Source of the DNA: an uncultured Actinomycetes bacterium
GTDB lineage: Bacteria; Actinomycetota; Thermoleophilia; Gaiellales; F1-60-MAGs149
Assembly: GCA_903847495.1 (NCBI GenBank)
Contig: CAINDT010000173.1
Coordinates: 1-6,996, forward strand
DNA length: 6,996 nucleotides
Direction: 5' to 3'
The position numbers and the translations under genes are program-made. Position 1 is the stretch's first letter; the number at the start of each line of letters is the position of its first letter. Positions 1-5,738 of the stretch are shown here, piece by piece. The notes beneath the pieces are model-generated. The model was not told where the DNA came from. It did no database searches and saw nothing but the letters and a program-made list of their open reading frames with translations.

Positions 1-327
1 CACTGCGGCATCGAACGAACCAGCAACTTCGGTCAAGGCCGCCAGCACGAGATTCCCGAGGGAATGCCCCTCGAGGTCCCCGCGGTCGAAGCGATGCTGG
101 AAGACCTCGGCCAGCATCGACTCGTCGTCGGCGAGGGCGACCAGGCAGTTGCGCACATCGCCCGGCGGCGGCATGCCCAGATCGCGGCGCAGACGGCCGG
201 AGGAACCGCCATCGTCGGTCAGGGTGACGATGGCCGTTGGATGGTTGCCGGCGAGCTTGAGCCCACGCAGCACCGTCGACAGTCCCGTGCCACCGCCGAG
301 GCAGACGATGCGCGGCTCACCCCGCAT
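1..327 (-). CDS. yvcK: YvcK/CofD-like protein, N-terminal part (gene runs off the window)
   Basis: This is the first 109 residues of a YvcK-family protein; the C-terminal part lies beyond base 1. The family binds UDP-sugars such as UDP-GlcNAc and, in Gram-positive bacteria, is needed for cell-wall homeostasis and growth on gluconeogenic carbon. Visible hallmarks are the glycine-rich nucleotide-binding loop GGGTGLSTVLRGLK (residues 11-24), TDDGGSSGRLRRDLG (37-51) followed by PPPGDVRNCL, and GHSLGNL (88-94). The start is ATG at 327, five bases after a GGAGGG ribosome binding site, and it overlaps the end of the upstream Ogt-family gene by 11 bases, so translation is probably coupled. In Actinobacteria yvcK usually follows uvrC and rapZ and precedes whiA; here an Ogt-family gene sits in the rapZ position. 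Family assignment is firm, although the exact ligand is not shown by this fragment. Confidence 0.93.
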   Translation of the reverse strand, partial: MRGEPRIVCLGGGTGLSTVLRGLKLAGNHPTAIVTLTDDGGSSGRLRRDLGMPPPGDVRNCLVALADDESMLAEVFQHRFDRGDLEGHSLGNLVLAALTEVAGSFDAAV

Positions 328-808
328 GGGATCCCTCCAACGCGAGCAGGCGTCGCTTGCGCTCCTCGCCGAGTTCGCCGTACATGCCGATGCTGCCGTC
401 GCTTCTGATGACGCGATGGTACGGGACGATGATGCTGAGCGGACCCCGGGCACACGCTGCGCCAGCCGAGCGCGGTGCACGGGGGTGGCCTGCCAGCTCG
501 GCGATCTCCCGATAGGAGGCCGTCTCACCGTACGGGATCGTCCGCACCGCCTCGAGCATGCGCACCTCGAGGTCGTTCAGGCCGAACCGCGCGTAGGCGG
601 GAGCGCAGTCGACGCTGCCGAAGTCGATGGCGCGACCGGAGAGGTAGGCGGCGATCAGCAGAGCAAGGTGCTCAGCGCCGGAGGGGCAGGCACCGGGAGT
701 GCCGGTGCGCGGCCGCGGGGCCGGCTCCTCGAGGTCGAGCAGCGTGTCGCCGTCGTAGTGGAGCAGACCGGCGCCCCAGCCATCGACCTCGAAGCGATAC
801 GCGATCAC
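317..808 (-). CDS. ogt: Ogt/MGMT-family protein lacking the acceptor cysteine (PYHR); likely alkyltransferase-like (ATL) protein
   Basis: This 163-residue protein has the layout of O6-methylguanine-DNA methyltransferases: a degenerate N-terminal domain (about 1-70) and the DNA-binding domain (about 75-160). The recognisable blocks are IPYGETASYREIAELAGHPR (91-110), R113 in the arginine-finger position, the active-site strand ending at 130, and LLALEG near the end. The usual PCHRV reads PYHRV: residue 130 is Tyr (codon TAC) instead of the Cys that accepts the alkyl group. The Asn eight residues before it, conserved in the family, is Gly122. The partners His131 and Glu158, and Tyr99 for nucleotide flipping, remain. 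A normal suicide methyltransferase reaction is therefore not expected. ATL proteins (commonly PWHR) bind O6-alkylguanine and promote its nucleotide excision repair, and that role is my inference here. The gene starts at GTG 808, overlaps the uvrC stop (GTGA), and has a strong ribosome site. The symbol denotes the family, not proven activity. A sequencing error (TGC to TAC) is the main alternative. Confidence 0.9.
   Translation of the reverse strand: MIAYRFEVDGWGAGLLHYDGDTLLDLEEPAPRPRTGTPGACPSGAEHLALLIAAYLSGRAIDFGSVDCAPAYARFGLNDLEVRMLEAVRTIPYGETASYREIAELAGHPRAPRSAGAACARGPLSIIVPYHRVIRSDGSIGMYGELGEERKRRLLALEGSHAG
333..338 (-). promoter_or_regulatory. Ribosome binding site of yvcK
   Basis: On the minus strand GGAGGG lies five bases before the ATG at 327, inside the last codons of the Ogt-family gene. 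It fixes the yvcK start within the overlapping reading frame. Confidence 0.75.
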
Positions 809-2703
809 GCCTCTCCCTCCGGGAGCGGACGGCGCCCACCCTGACTGGCGCCGGGAGCGCGCCCACCGATGCGATGCAGTGCCGTATGAATCTGACGGGC
901 GGTGGCCGCCGGCAAACCCGGGACGCCTTCCAGTGCCTCGGGCGTCGCCGCCATGACCGCATCGATCGATCCGAAGTGCGCAAGCAACGCCTTCCGCCGC
1001 GTCGGCCCCACGCCGGGGATCGATTCGAGCACGGACTGCGTCGCCGCATTGCCTCGTCCGCGGCGGTTCTGCCGGAGCGCGAACCGGTGCGCCTCATCGC
1101 GGATCTGGCGGAGCAGGAGAAGCGCGGGGGAATCGGCGTCGAGCATGACGGGGCTGGACTGTCCGGGCAGGAAGACCTCCTCGTCGCGTTTGGCCAGTCC
1201 GATCATGGCGACCCGCGGGGCCCCCGCCTCGCGCACGGCGGCCATCGCCGCGTTGAGCTGCCCCTTGCCGCCGTCGATCACCACCAGCTCAGGCGCGGCC
1301 GAGAAGGAAGGATCCTCATCGCCCGCGGCCAGTCGCGCGAAGCGCCGGGAGATGGCCTCCCCCATCGACTTGAAGTCATCCAGCGCCCCGTGACGAATGC
1401 CGAACGAGCGGTACAGATCGCTGCGCGACACACCGTCTTGGAAGACGACCATCGATGCGTACTGGTGCTCGCCACCGAGCGTGGAGACGTCGTAGCACTC
1501 GATGCGTTGCGGAAGCGATTCGAGCCCGAGCACGTCGCGCAGCTCCTCGAGCGCATCGGCCCCGCGTGTGCGGGACCGCTCGTCCTGGAGCCGAATGCCG
1601 TCGAGTGCGAGCTGCGCGTTGCGCTGCGCCAGCTCGCGCAGTCGGCGCCACTCGCCGCGCTCCGGCGCTCGCAGCTCCACGGCGGCGTCGCGGCGATCGG
1701 TCAGCAACGCCTGCAGCTCTTCCTGCCGCTCGAGGTCGCCCGGCACGAGCACCAGCGGCGGGATCGCGGCGCCGGCGCCGTAGCGTTCATCGAACGCGGC
1801 TTGAACGACCTCGTCGAGCATCGCCACGCGCGTGTTGTCAAAGATGAACTCCACGCGCTCCGCCAAGCGCCCGCCCCGCTGGGGCCAGATGTGCACCACG
1901 GCAACGTCATCGCCGATCGCGACGCCGAGCACGTCGGCGTCACCCGAGTCGGCCCGATCCACCAATTGACGCTCGTCGAGCATCCGCACGGCGTTGAGCC
2001 TGTTGCGGGCGCGGGCAGCATCCTCGTAGCGCTGATCGGCGGCGGCGGACGCCATCTCATCGTGCAACTGCCGCTGGATCGTCCGTGTGTCACCCTCGAG
2101 GAATCGGATGACGTCGTCGATCATCGCGCCGTAGTCCTCCTCGCTGACTCGCCCGACGCAGGGCGCGAGGCAGCGGCCGATGTGGAAGTCGAGACAGGGG
2201 GACCCCGAGTGTCGCCCGGGCTTGGGGCCCTCGCACGGGCGGTACGGGAACACCCGATTGAGCACATCGAGCGTCTCACGCACCCGACTGGCACTCGGGT
2301 ACGGCCCGAACAGGCGGGCGTTGCGGCGGTCGCCGCGTCGGGTGAAGAGCACCCGCGGAAATGGCTCACCGGTCGTGACCGCGATCATCGGATACGACTT
2401 GTCGTCACGGAGACGGACGTTGTAGGGCGGTCGATGCTGCTTGACGAGCGTCTGCTCGAGCAGGAGGGCCTCAGTCTCCGTCCCCGTGATCGTCACGTCG
2501 ATCTCCGCAACGCGCAGCACGAGCTCGGCGGTCTTGCGCTCGAGTCCGCGCTCGGGCCGCGCGTAGGAGCCAACGCGCTTGCGCAGGGACTTCGCCTTGC
2601 CGATGTAGAGCACGTCGCCTGCCTCGTCGCGGTAGACGTACACACCCGGCTCCTCGGGGAGCAGGCGCGCGCGTTCACGAATCAGGTCGACACCGATGGC
2701 CAC
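805..2703 (-). CDS. uvrC: UvrABC system protein C (excision nuclease subunit)
   Basis: UvrC makes the two incisions flanking a bulky DNA lesion after UvrA/UvrB have marked it. The 632-residue product is full length for the family and has every domain. The GIY-YIG nuclease comes first (GVY 20-22, YIG 33-35, R43, E83, N95) and makes the 3' cut. Four cysteines follow at 157, 170, 178 and 182, matching the spacing of the proposed iron-sulfur site. The UVR motif that contacts UvrB is at about 206-241. The RNase H/endonuclease V-like 5' nuclease has D405 (YDVS), D443, D477 (IDGGKGQ) and H539 (EAHRFA). Tandem helix-hairpin-helix motifs lie at about 557-610 (SIPGVGPTRRKALL and GVPGLPAATA). The start is GTG at 2703, since residues after it match the family N-terminus (RERARLLPEEPGVYV) and the longer open frame upstream lies in the pseudopilin gene. 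The ribosome site is weak. It begins 20 bases after the preceding gene and overlaps the Ogt-family gene by four bases. Confidence 0.97.
   Translation of the reverse strand: MAIGVDLIRERARLLPEEPGVYVYRDEAGDVLYIGKAKSLRKRVGSYARPERGLERKTAELVLRVAEIDVTITGTETEALLLEQTLVKQHRPPYNVRLRDDKSYPMIAVTTGEPFPRVLFTRRGDRRNARLFGPYPSASRVRETLDVLNRVFPYRPCEGPKPGRHSGSPCLDFHIGRCLAPCVGRVSEEDYGAMIDDVIRFLEGDTRTIQRQLHDEMASAAADQRYEDAARARNRLNAVRMLDERQLVDRADSGDADVLGVAIGDDVAVVHIWPQRGGRLAERVEFIFDNTRVAMLDEVVQAAFDERYGAGAAIPPLVLVPGDLERQEELQALLTDRRDAAVELRAPERGEWRRLRELAQRNAQLALDGIRLQDERSRTRGADALEELRDVLGLESLPQRIECYDVSTLGGEHQYASMVVFQDGVSRSDLYRSFGIRHGALDDFKSMGEAISRRFARLAAGDEDPSFSAAPELVVIDGGKGQLNAAMAAVREAGAPRVAMIGLAKRDEEVFLPGQSSPVMLDADSPALLLLRQIRDEAHRFALRQNRRGRGNAATQSVLESIPGVGPTRRKALLAHFGSIDAVMAATPEALEGVPGLPAATARQIHTALHRIGGRAPGASQGGRRPLPEGEA
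811..820 (-). promoter_or_regulatory. Ribosome binding site of the Ogt-family gene
   Basis: The minus strand reads GGAGGGAGAG, with the GGAGG core seven bases before the GTG at 808. It supports the GTG start, which would otherwise be ambiguous, and lies within the last uvrC codons, so the two genes are probably translated in a coupled way. Confidence 0.75.
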
Positions 2704-2723
2704 GCATCCATCGTAGTGCGGCG

Positions 2724-3074
2724 CTAGCCCACCAGCACCGCGCCGGCGCCGCCGTCGCTCGTCGTGACCGTACGCGCAACGGCCGACGCGCGTCCAGTGA
2801 AGTCGACGCCGAACACGGACAGGGCGTCGAGGGTCGTCCCCGGCAGGTGTGCGGTCGCTCTGATCTGGCCACCGTGCGCGCGGACCTCCACGAGGACGCC
2901 GGATTCTGCGGTGACGGGAAGCCCCTGCGCCGCGCGCAGTGCCGCGGTGTCCGCGAACCGCTGCGCACGTTCGCCTTGCACCCGCGCCCCAACGTACGCC
3001 AGTCCGAGGAGACCGAGCAGGGAAACGGGCAGCAGCACCGCCAGCATCAGGATCGTGGCCTGGCCGTGACGCAT
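2724..3074 (-). CDS. TadG/TadE-like secretion-neighbourhood protein
   Basis: A 116-residue protein with a pilin-like N-terminus, RHG followed by QATILMLAVLL, and one hydrophobic helix at about 7-30. It continues with GERAQRFADTAALRAAQG (34-51), the signature of the TadG/TadE-like proteins found beside Tad pilus ATPases in Actinobacteria (the Rv3654c-like type). The remainder looks like a small beta-rich extracytoplasmic domain. The glutamate normally five residues after the prepilin cleavage site is Leu, so processing as a true pilin is doubtful. The start is ATG at 3074, which shares one base with the stop of the preceding gene (TGATG); a TTG one codon earlier is less likely. It probably serves as a minor structural or assembly component of a Tad-type pilus or secretion apparatus whose ATPase and platform genes are elsewhere. 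The family call is good, but the specific role is unknown. Confidence 0.82.
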   Translation of the reverse strand: MRHGQATILMLAVLLPVSLLGLLGLAYVGARVQGERAQRFADTAALRAAQGLPVTAESGVLVEVRAHGGQIRATAHLPGTTLDALSVFGVDFTGRASAVARTVTTSDGGAGAVLVG

Positions 3075-3361
3075 CAACGGGCCCGCTCGCCTGTGATGAC
3101 GATCGCCCGCAGCGGCGCAGGCACGGTGATGGTAACGGTGGTCCTCGTGACACGTGTGATGCGCACCCGCTCCGGCAGTCCCTGTCCGATCGACATGCCG
3201 GCCGCGTCGATCGCGATCACCCGCGCCAGCGCGGCCTCGGCACGCGCCATGGCGCTCAAACGTGTCGCAGCCACCGCGAACGCAAGAGTCGCCGCCACCA
3301 CGATCGGGGCGAGGGCCAGCACTTCCGCCACCGCCTGTGCGCGCCGATGCCTACCTGCCAT
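3074..3361 (-). CDS. TadE-like minor pseudopilin, short
   Basis: A 95-residue protein starting MAGRHRRAQAVAEVLALAPI, with one hydrophobic helix at about 15-35. The pattern RA/QAVAE puts Glu five residues after a potential prepilin peptidase site, as in type IV prepilins, but the residue before the cut is Ala where Gly is usual. The C-terminal half alternates Val, Thr and Ile (ITRVTRTTVTITV), suggesting a short beta-sheet. The ATG at 3361 is chosen over an earlier in-frame ATG at 3472 because AGGAG lies seven bases before it and because the longer N-terminus is Arg-rich and out of character. It overlaps the preceding pseudopilin gene by 11 bases and the next gene by one base, so the three are surely translated together. 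The assignment rests on the N-terminal pattern and context, since nothing downstream of the helix is diagnostic. Confidence 0.75.
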   Translation of the reverse strand: MAGRHRRAQAVAEVLALAPIVVAATLAFAVAATRLSAMARAEAALARVIAIDAAGMSIGQGLPERVRITRVTRTTVTITVPAPLRAIVITGERAR

Positions 3362-3587
3362 GCGACAGCTCCTGTCGGACGGCAGCCTGCACCAGCGGTG
3401 GCACCGCGTCGCTCGCGGCCTGCAGCGGGTCGCCGCCGCGACTGGACGCTCGCGCCGCAGCCAGTCGCGCAACCTCCACCTCGGCGGCGCGCCACGTCAT
3501 CAGGGCCGCGAGACCACACGCGCTGAGCAGCAGGGACAGCAACGTGATGGCGCAGACGACCTCGACGGCGGACTGTCCTCGTCGCAT
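3351..3587 (-). CDS. TadE-like minor pseudopilin
   Basis: A 78-residue protein with a textbook class III signal: MRRG, then QSAVEVVCAITLLSLLL. The cleavage would fall after Gly4, leaving Gln at +1 and Glu at +5, followed by a hydrophobic helix to about residue 30. The remainder is a short helical, alanine-rich segment ending QELSHGR. TadE-family proteins usually continue much further, so this is a very short version. The sequence LLSACG inside the helix looks like a lipobox, but the RGQSAVE start argues for a pilin rather than a lipoprotein. It opens the pseudopilin trio after a 91-base gap, starts at ATG 3587 behind a weak AGG, and overlaps the next gene by 11 bases. The likely role is a minor pilin or assembly factor at the membrane; this rests mainly on the N-terminus. 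Confidence 0.8.
   Translation of the reverse strand: MRRGQSAVEVVCAITLLSLLLSACGLAALMTWRAAEVEVARLAAARASSRGGDPLQAASDAVPPLVQAAVRQELSHGR
3369..3373 (-). promoter_or_regulatory. Ribosome binding site of the second pseudopilin gene
   Basis: The minus strand has AGGAG seven bases before the ATG at 3361. This decides the start of the 95-residue protein over the longer in-frame possibility at 3472. Confidence 0.7.
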
Positions 3588-3678
3588 GCACGCAGCCTGC
3601 CCGCCAGGGGGAGTCAGACGAGCGACGCGCTGTGGCGTCTTTCCACCGCTTCCGCGCAGGTGACGCGCGTCGACGGCC
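3588..3678. other. 91-base intergenic gap, the longest in the window
   Basis: No gene is visible here. It is the most natural place for a promoter or a break between the membrane-protein block and the pseudopilin block. I see no convincing -10/-35 pair and no terminator with a U-tract. It does hold two inverted repeats of the same half-site (GACGC with GCGTC), at 3624-3639 and at 3662-3671. Confidence 0.45.
3662..3671. repeat. Perfect 10-base palindrome in the intergenic gap
   Basis: GACGCGCGTC equals its own reverse complement. The same half-sites recur 22 bases away as GACGC, six bases, GCGTC (3624-3639). In such GC-rich DNA this may be chance; an operator or a weak hairpin are alternatives. 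Confidence 0.3.
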
Positions 3679-4041
3679 CTAGTACCAGCCGGCTGTGTCC
3701 TGATAGATGCGCCACATCACGAACGCGCAGCCACCCGCGACGGCGAGCAGGAACAGCGAGGTGAACAGCATCAGCGGCAGCAGGAAGGACACGATCACGA
3801 CCAGCACGATCAACGCTCCGGCACCGTAGAACAGCAGCTTCTGGCGGGTGGAGAGCCACTGCAGCCGCGAACGGTTGTTGCGCCACAGGGTGTACGCGAA
3901 CCACACCAGCGCGGCCAGGATCGCGATCCGCACGATCATGGCCAGGATGCCCAGCGCGGGACCAGCCACGACCTGCAGGACCGTGACCACCACGGCCGCG
4001 AGGACGACAATGCCCCAGTTGATCAGCTGGCGACGCTCCAT
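3679..4041 (-). CDS. Small four-helix membrane protein, unknown function
   Basis: A 120-residue protein, almost entirely membrane-embedded, with predicted helices at about 8-25, 30-52, 70-88 and 90-111. A positively charged stretch lies between helices 2 and 3 (WRNNRSRLQWLSTRQK), probably cytoplasmic, and the C-terminus is aromatic (MWRIYQDTAGWY). I do not recognise a catalytic motif or a named family. Two starts are possible. ATG at 4041 has GGGG five bases before it and gives MERRQLINWG. GTG at 4047 would overlap the upstream stop by four bases and add two residues. I prefer 4041. It sits directly behind another small four-helix protein and is very likely expressed with it. The two could form a complex, but that is inference from adjacency alone. 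Confidence 0.8.
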   Translation of the reverse strand: MERRQLINWGIVVLAAVVVTVLQVVAGPALGILAMIVRIAILAALVWFAYTLWRNNRSRLQWLSTRQKLLFYGAGALIVLVVIVSFLLPLMLFTSLFLLAVAGGCAFVMWRIYQDTAGWY

Positions 4042-4043
4042 GT

Positions 4044-4412
4044 TCACCCCATGATCCCCGACACCGTGAGTGCACGGATTGAGAGCGCCGCCGCCAGCAG
4101 GGCCGCGATTGAGAAGATCAGGATGTTGCGAAGGTGGTCATCGCGCCGCGCGGAGTAGGCGAAGACAACCATGGCGGCCGGCAGCAGGCCGTAGACGTAG
4201 TGCAGTTGCTCCGCAGCCCGGAGGTTCTGGCTGAGCAGGAGGAGCCCGATGATCGCCTGACCCACGATCACCGTCTGCGACGCCGCGAGAACCTGCGCGT
4301 AGGCCTTGTTGGCCGGGAGTTTGCGTCGCCACACCAGCAGACCCCAGATGCCGGCGACCAGGTTGATCGCGATCACGAGCAGACCGAGCCAGAGGTGGAG
4401 TTGCGTGACCAC
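4044..4412 (-). CDS. Small four-helix membrane protein with paired LHxxxGLL motifs, unknown function
   Basis: A 122-residue membrane protein with helices at about 6-28, 41-61, 70-88 and 96-114. Helices 1 and 3 each begin with nearly the same string: QLHLWLGLL (4-12) and QLHYVYGLL (69-77). That places a histidine at the membrane face of each (H6 and H71) and suggests an internal duplication of a two-helix unit. Paired histidines in such positions occur in membrane haem proteins such as haem A synthase or cytochrome b561 types, but I cannot assign this protein to either and no haem motif beyond the histidines is seen. The start is GTG at 4412, 33 bases after the upstream lipoprotein gene. No ribosome site is evident, so the start is less certain than the frame. 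It ends two bases before the next gene's preferred start. Confidence 0.8.
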   Translation of the reverse strand: MVTQLHLWLGLLVIAINLVAGIWGLLVWRRKLPANKAYAQVLAASQTVIVGQAIIGLLLLSQNLRAAEQLHYVYGLLPAAMVVFAYSARRDDHLRNILIFSIAALLAAALSIRALTVSGIMG

Positions 4413-4445
4413 GTGCGAAGTATGCGCGATGCGGACGCCGCAGCC

Positions 4446-5738
4446 CTAGTTGGTGAGGCCGACCTCGGCGAGCGTCTTGAACTGGCTGAACACGGGCGTG
4501 GCGCGATCGCCGCGCACAATCGGCCAGTCCGGCGCACGGTAGATGGCAATGCGAGCACCCTCACTGCAGTCGCCGGTGGGGAGACACGTGAGAGATCCGG
4601 ACAACCCGGCATAGCGACGCACGTCGAGCAGCGCGCGCCGCAGTTGTGCCCTGCTGAACCTGAGAACGCCGCCGGGGAGCACAACCGCGGTGCGGCGGAT
4701 CGCATCGATCACGAGACCGGCCGCGTCGAACGCGCTCGGCCCGAACACGCCGTCGGGATCATTGCCGGTCAGCTGGCGGTACGCCGGGAGGTACCAGTCG
4801 CGGTAGAACGGATCGGCCTGGACGGTCGAGAAGTCGGGCCCACTCGCGTAGATGCCCGTTGCCGACGCGCCGAGCGTGTCGATGAAGTCCTCCGTCTGGC
4901 ATGCCTCCGCCACCACGATCGTGGAGTCGCGGAGGGATGGCTGGCGCCGAATGGCCGCGGCCACCTCCCCGCAATCGGGCGTCTGCAGGGCAATGAAGAT
5001 CGCCGCTGGCGGATCGGCCTGCAACGCCTGCGCGACACCCGCGCGCGCGTCGCCGGGCTTGAGGCTGAACGAGCGGACGACGGTCCCACCCAACGCGGTG
5101 AAGGACACCCCGAAGGTCGCCGCAAGCTGACTGCTGTAGGCGTCATCGGCCTTGGAGACCGTCACGGCCGACGTGAGTTGCTGGCGAGAGAACACGAAGT
5201 CCGCCACGACGGAGCCTTGGATAGCGTCGTTGAAGGCGGTCCGGAAGTACGTGCGCTGGTGGGAGTCCGGATCGGTGAGGCTCGGCGCAGTGTTGGAGGG
5301 GGACACCAGGAGCACGTCACGCTCGGAGAGAACCTGATCGGCGCTGCCGAACGCGGTCGAGGAGCACGTCGGACCGATCACCGCGAGCAGGCCAGGCTCG
5401 CTCAGCATGGCACGAGCCCCAATCCGGCCCGAGACGGCGTTGCACTCGTCCTTCTCAACGAGCAGGGCGATGTCGTGGCCAAGTAACTGTCCATCGTTCT
5501 GATCGAAGACACCGTCCAGATAATCGAGCGCAAGTCGCACGCTGGCGAGCGTGTCACGCCCACTGGCGAAATCGAGAGCGAGGAATGCGCCCAGGTAGAT
5601 CGGCTCGCCGATGCCCACCTCCACGCAATCGGCGTCGTCCGGCGCACAGCCGGTGACCGCAGATGGTGTGCTGCCGCCGCACGCCGTCAGCAGCACGCTG
5701 ATCAGCACGAGGATGAAGATGGCAGGGACTGCTCTCAT
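4446..5738 (-). CDS. Lipoprotein of the branched-chain amino acid/amide-type periplasmic binding family
   Basis: A 430-residue solute-binding lipoprotein. The signal peptide runs to a clear lipobox L17-T18-A19-C20, so the mature protein would be anchored to the membrane by a lipidated Cys20. The body follows the LivJ/LivK-type (Peripla_BP_6) fold: GEPIYLGAFLALDF near the mature start, LLVEKDECNA, AVIGPTCSSTAFGSADQVLS, LLVSPSNTAPSLTDP and YFRTAFNDAIQGSVVADFVF, then the second lobe with PDPDG-like loop GNDPDGVFGPSAFDAAGLV. Ligands of the family include amino acids, amides and other small metabolites, and this sequence does not tell which. Several extra cysteines (near the N-terminus and in LTCLPTGDC near the end) could form disulfides. 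ATG 5738 is preferred to TTG 5753 because it follows GGGGAG, gives a normal signal peptide, and overlaps the upstream stop as ATGA. No permease or ATPase genes follow, so it may be an orphan transporter part or a sensor. Confidence 0.92.
   Translation of the reverse strand: MRAVPAIFILVLISVLLTACGGSTPSAVTGCAPDDADCVEVGIGEPIYLGAFLALDFASGRDTLASVRLALDYLDGVFDQNDGQLLGHDIALLVEKDECNAVSGRIGARAMLSEPGLLAVIGPTCSSTAFGSADQVLSERDVLLVSPSNTAPSLTDPDSHQRTYFRTAFNDAIQGSVVADFVFSRQQLTSAVTVSKADDAYSSQLAATFGVSFTALGGTVVRSFSLKPGDARAGVAQALQADPPAAIFIALQTPDCGEVAAAIRRQPSLRDSTIVVAEACQTEDFIDTLGASATGIYASGPDFSTVQADPFYRDWYLPAYRQLTGNDPDGVFGPSAFDAAGLVIDAIRRTAVVLPGGVLRFSRAQLRRALLDVRRYAGLSGSLTCLPTGDCSEGARIAIYRAPDWPIVRGDRATPVFSQFKTLAEVGLTN

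Noticed and set aside
475..2727. A 750-codon open frame on the plus strand opposite uvrC
   Set aside because: It is the reverse shadow of uvrC in GC-rich DNA: Arg- and His-rich, with no recognisable domain, while the minus strand encodes an intact UvrC with all catalytic residues.
2704..3153. N-terminal extension of UvrC up to base 3153
   Set aside because: The extra 150 residues are Arg/Pro-rich, lie out of frame within two pseudopilin genes, and precede the point where the UvrC family begins.
3362..3472. Longer version of the second pseudopilin starting at 3472
   Set aside because: The added 37 residues are Arg/Cys-rich, overlap the first pseudopilin extensively, and the ATG at 3361 has an AGGAG ribosome site at ideal spacing.
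3351..3587. Lipobox-like LLSACG in the first pseudopilin
   Set aside because: The preceding RRG/QSAVE pattern is a class III prepilin signal and the n-region fits a pilin; the Cys lies within the continuous hydrophobic helix.
4413..4445. Terminator or promoter in the 33-base gap after the lipoprotein gene
   Set aside because: No stable stem with a U-tract and no -10/-35 pair; read-through into the small membrane proteins is more likely.
4134..5486. A 450-codon open frame on the plus strand opposite the binding lipoprotein
   Set aside because: Composition is low-complexity Arg/Glu/Gly/Val with no domain, and the opposite strand holds a convincing lipoprotein with signal peptide and family motifs.
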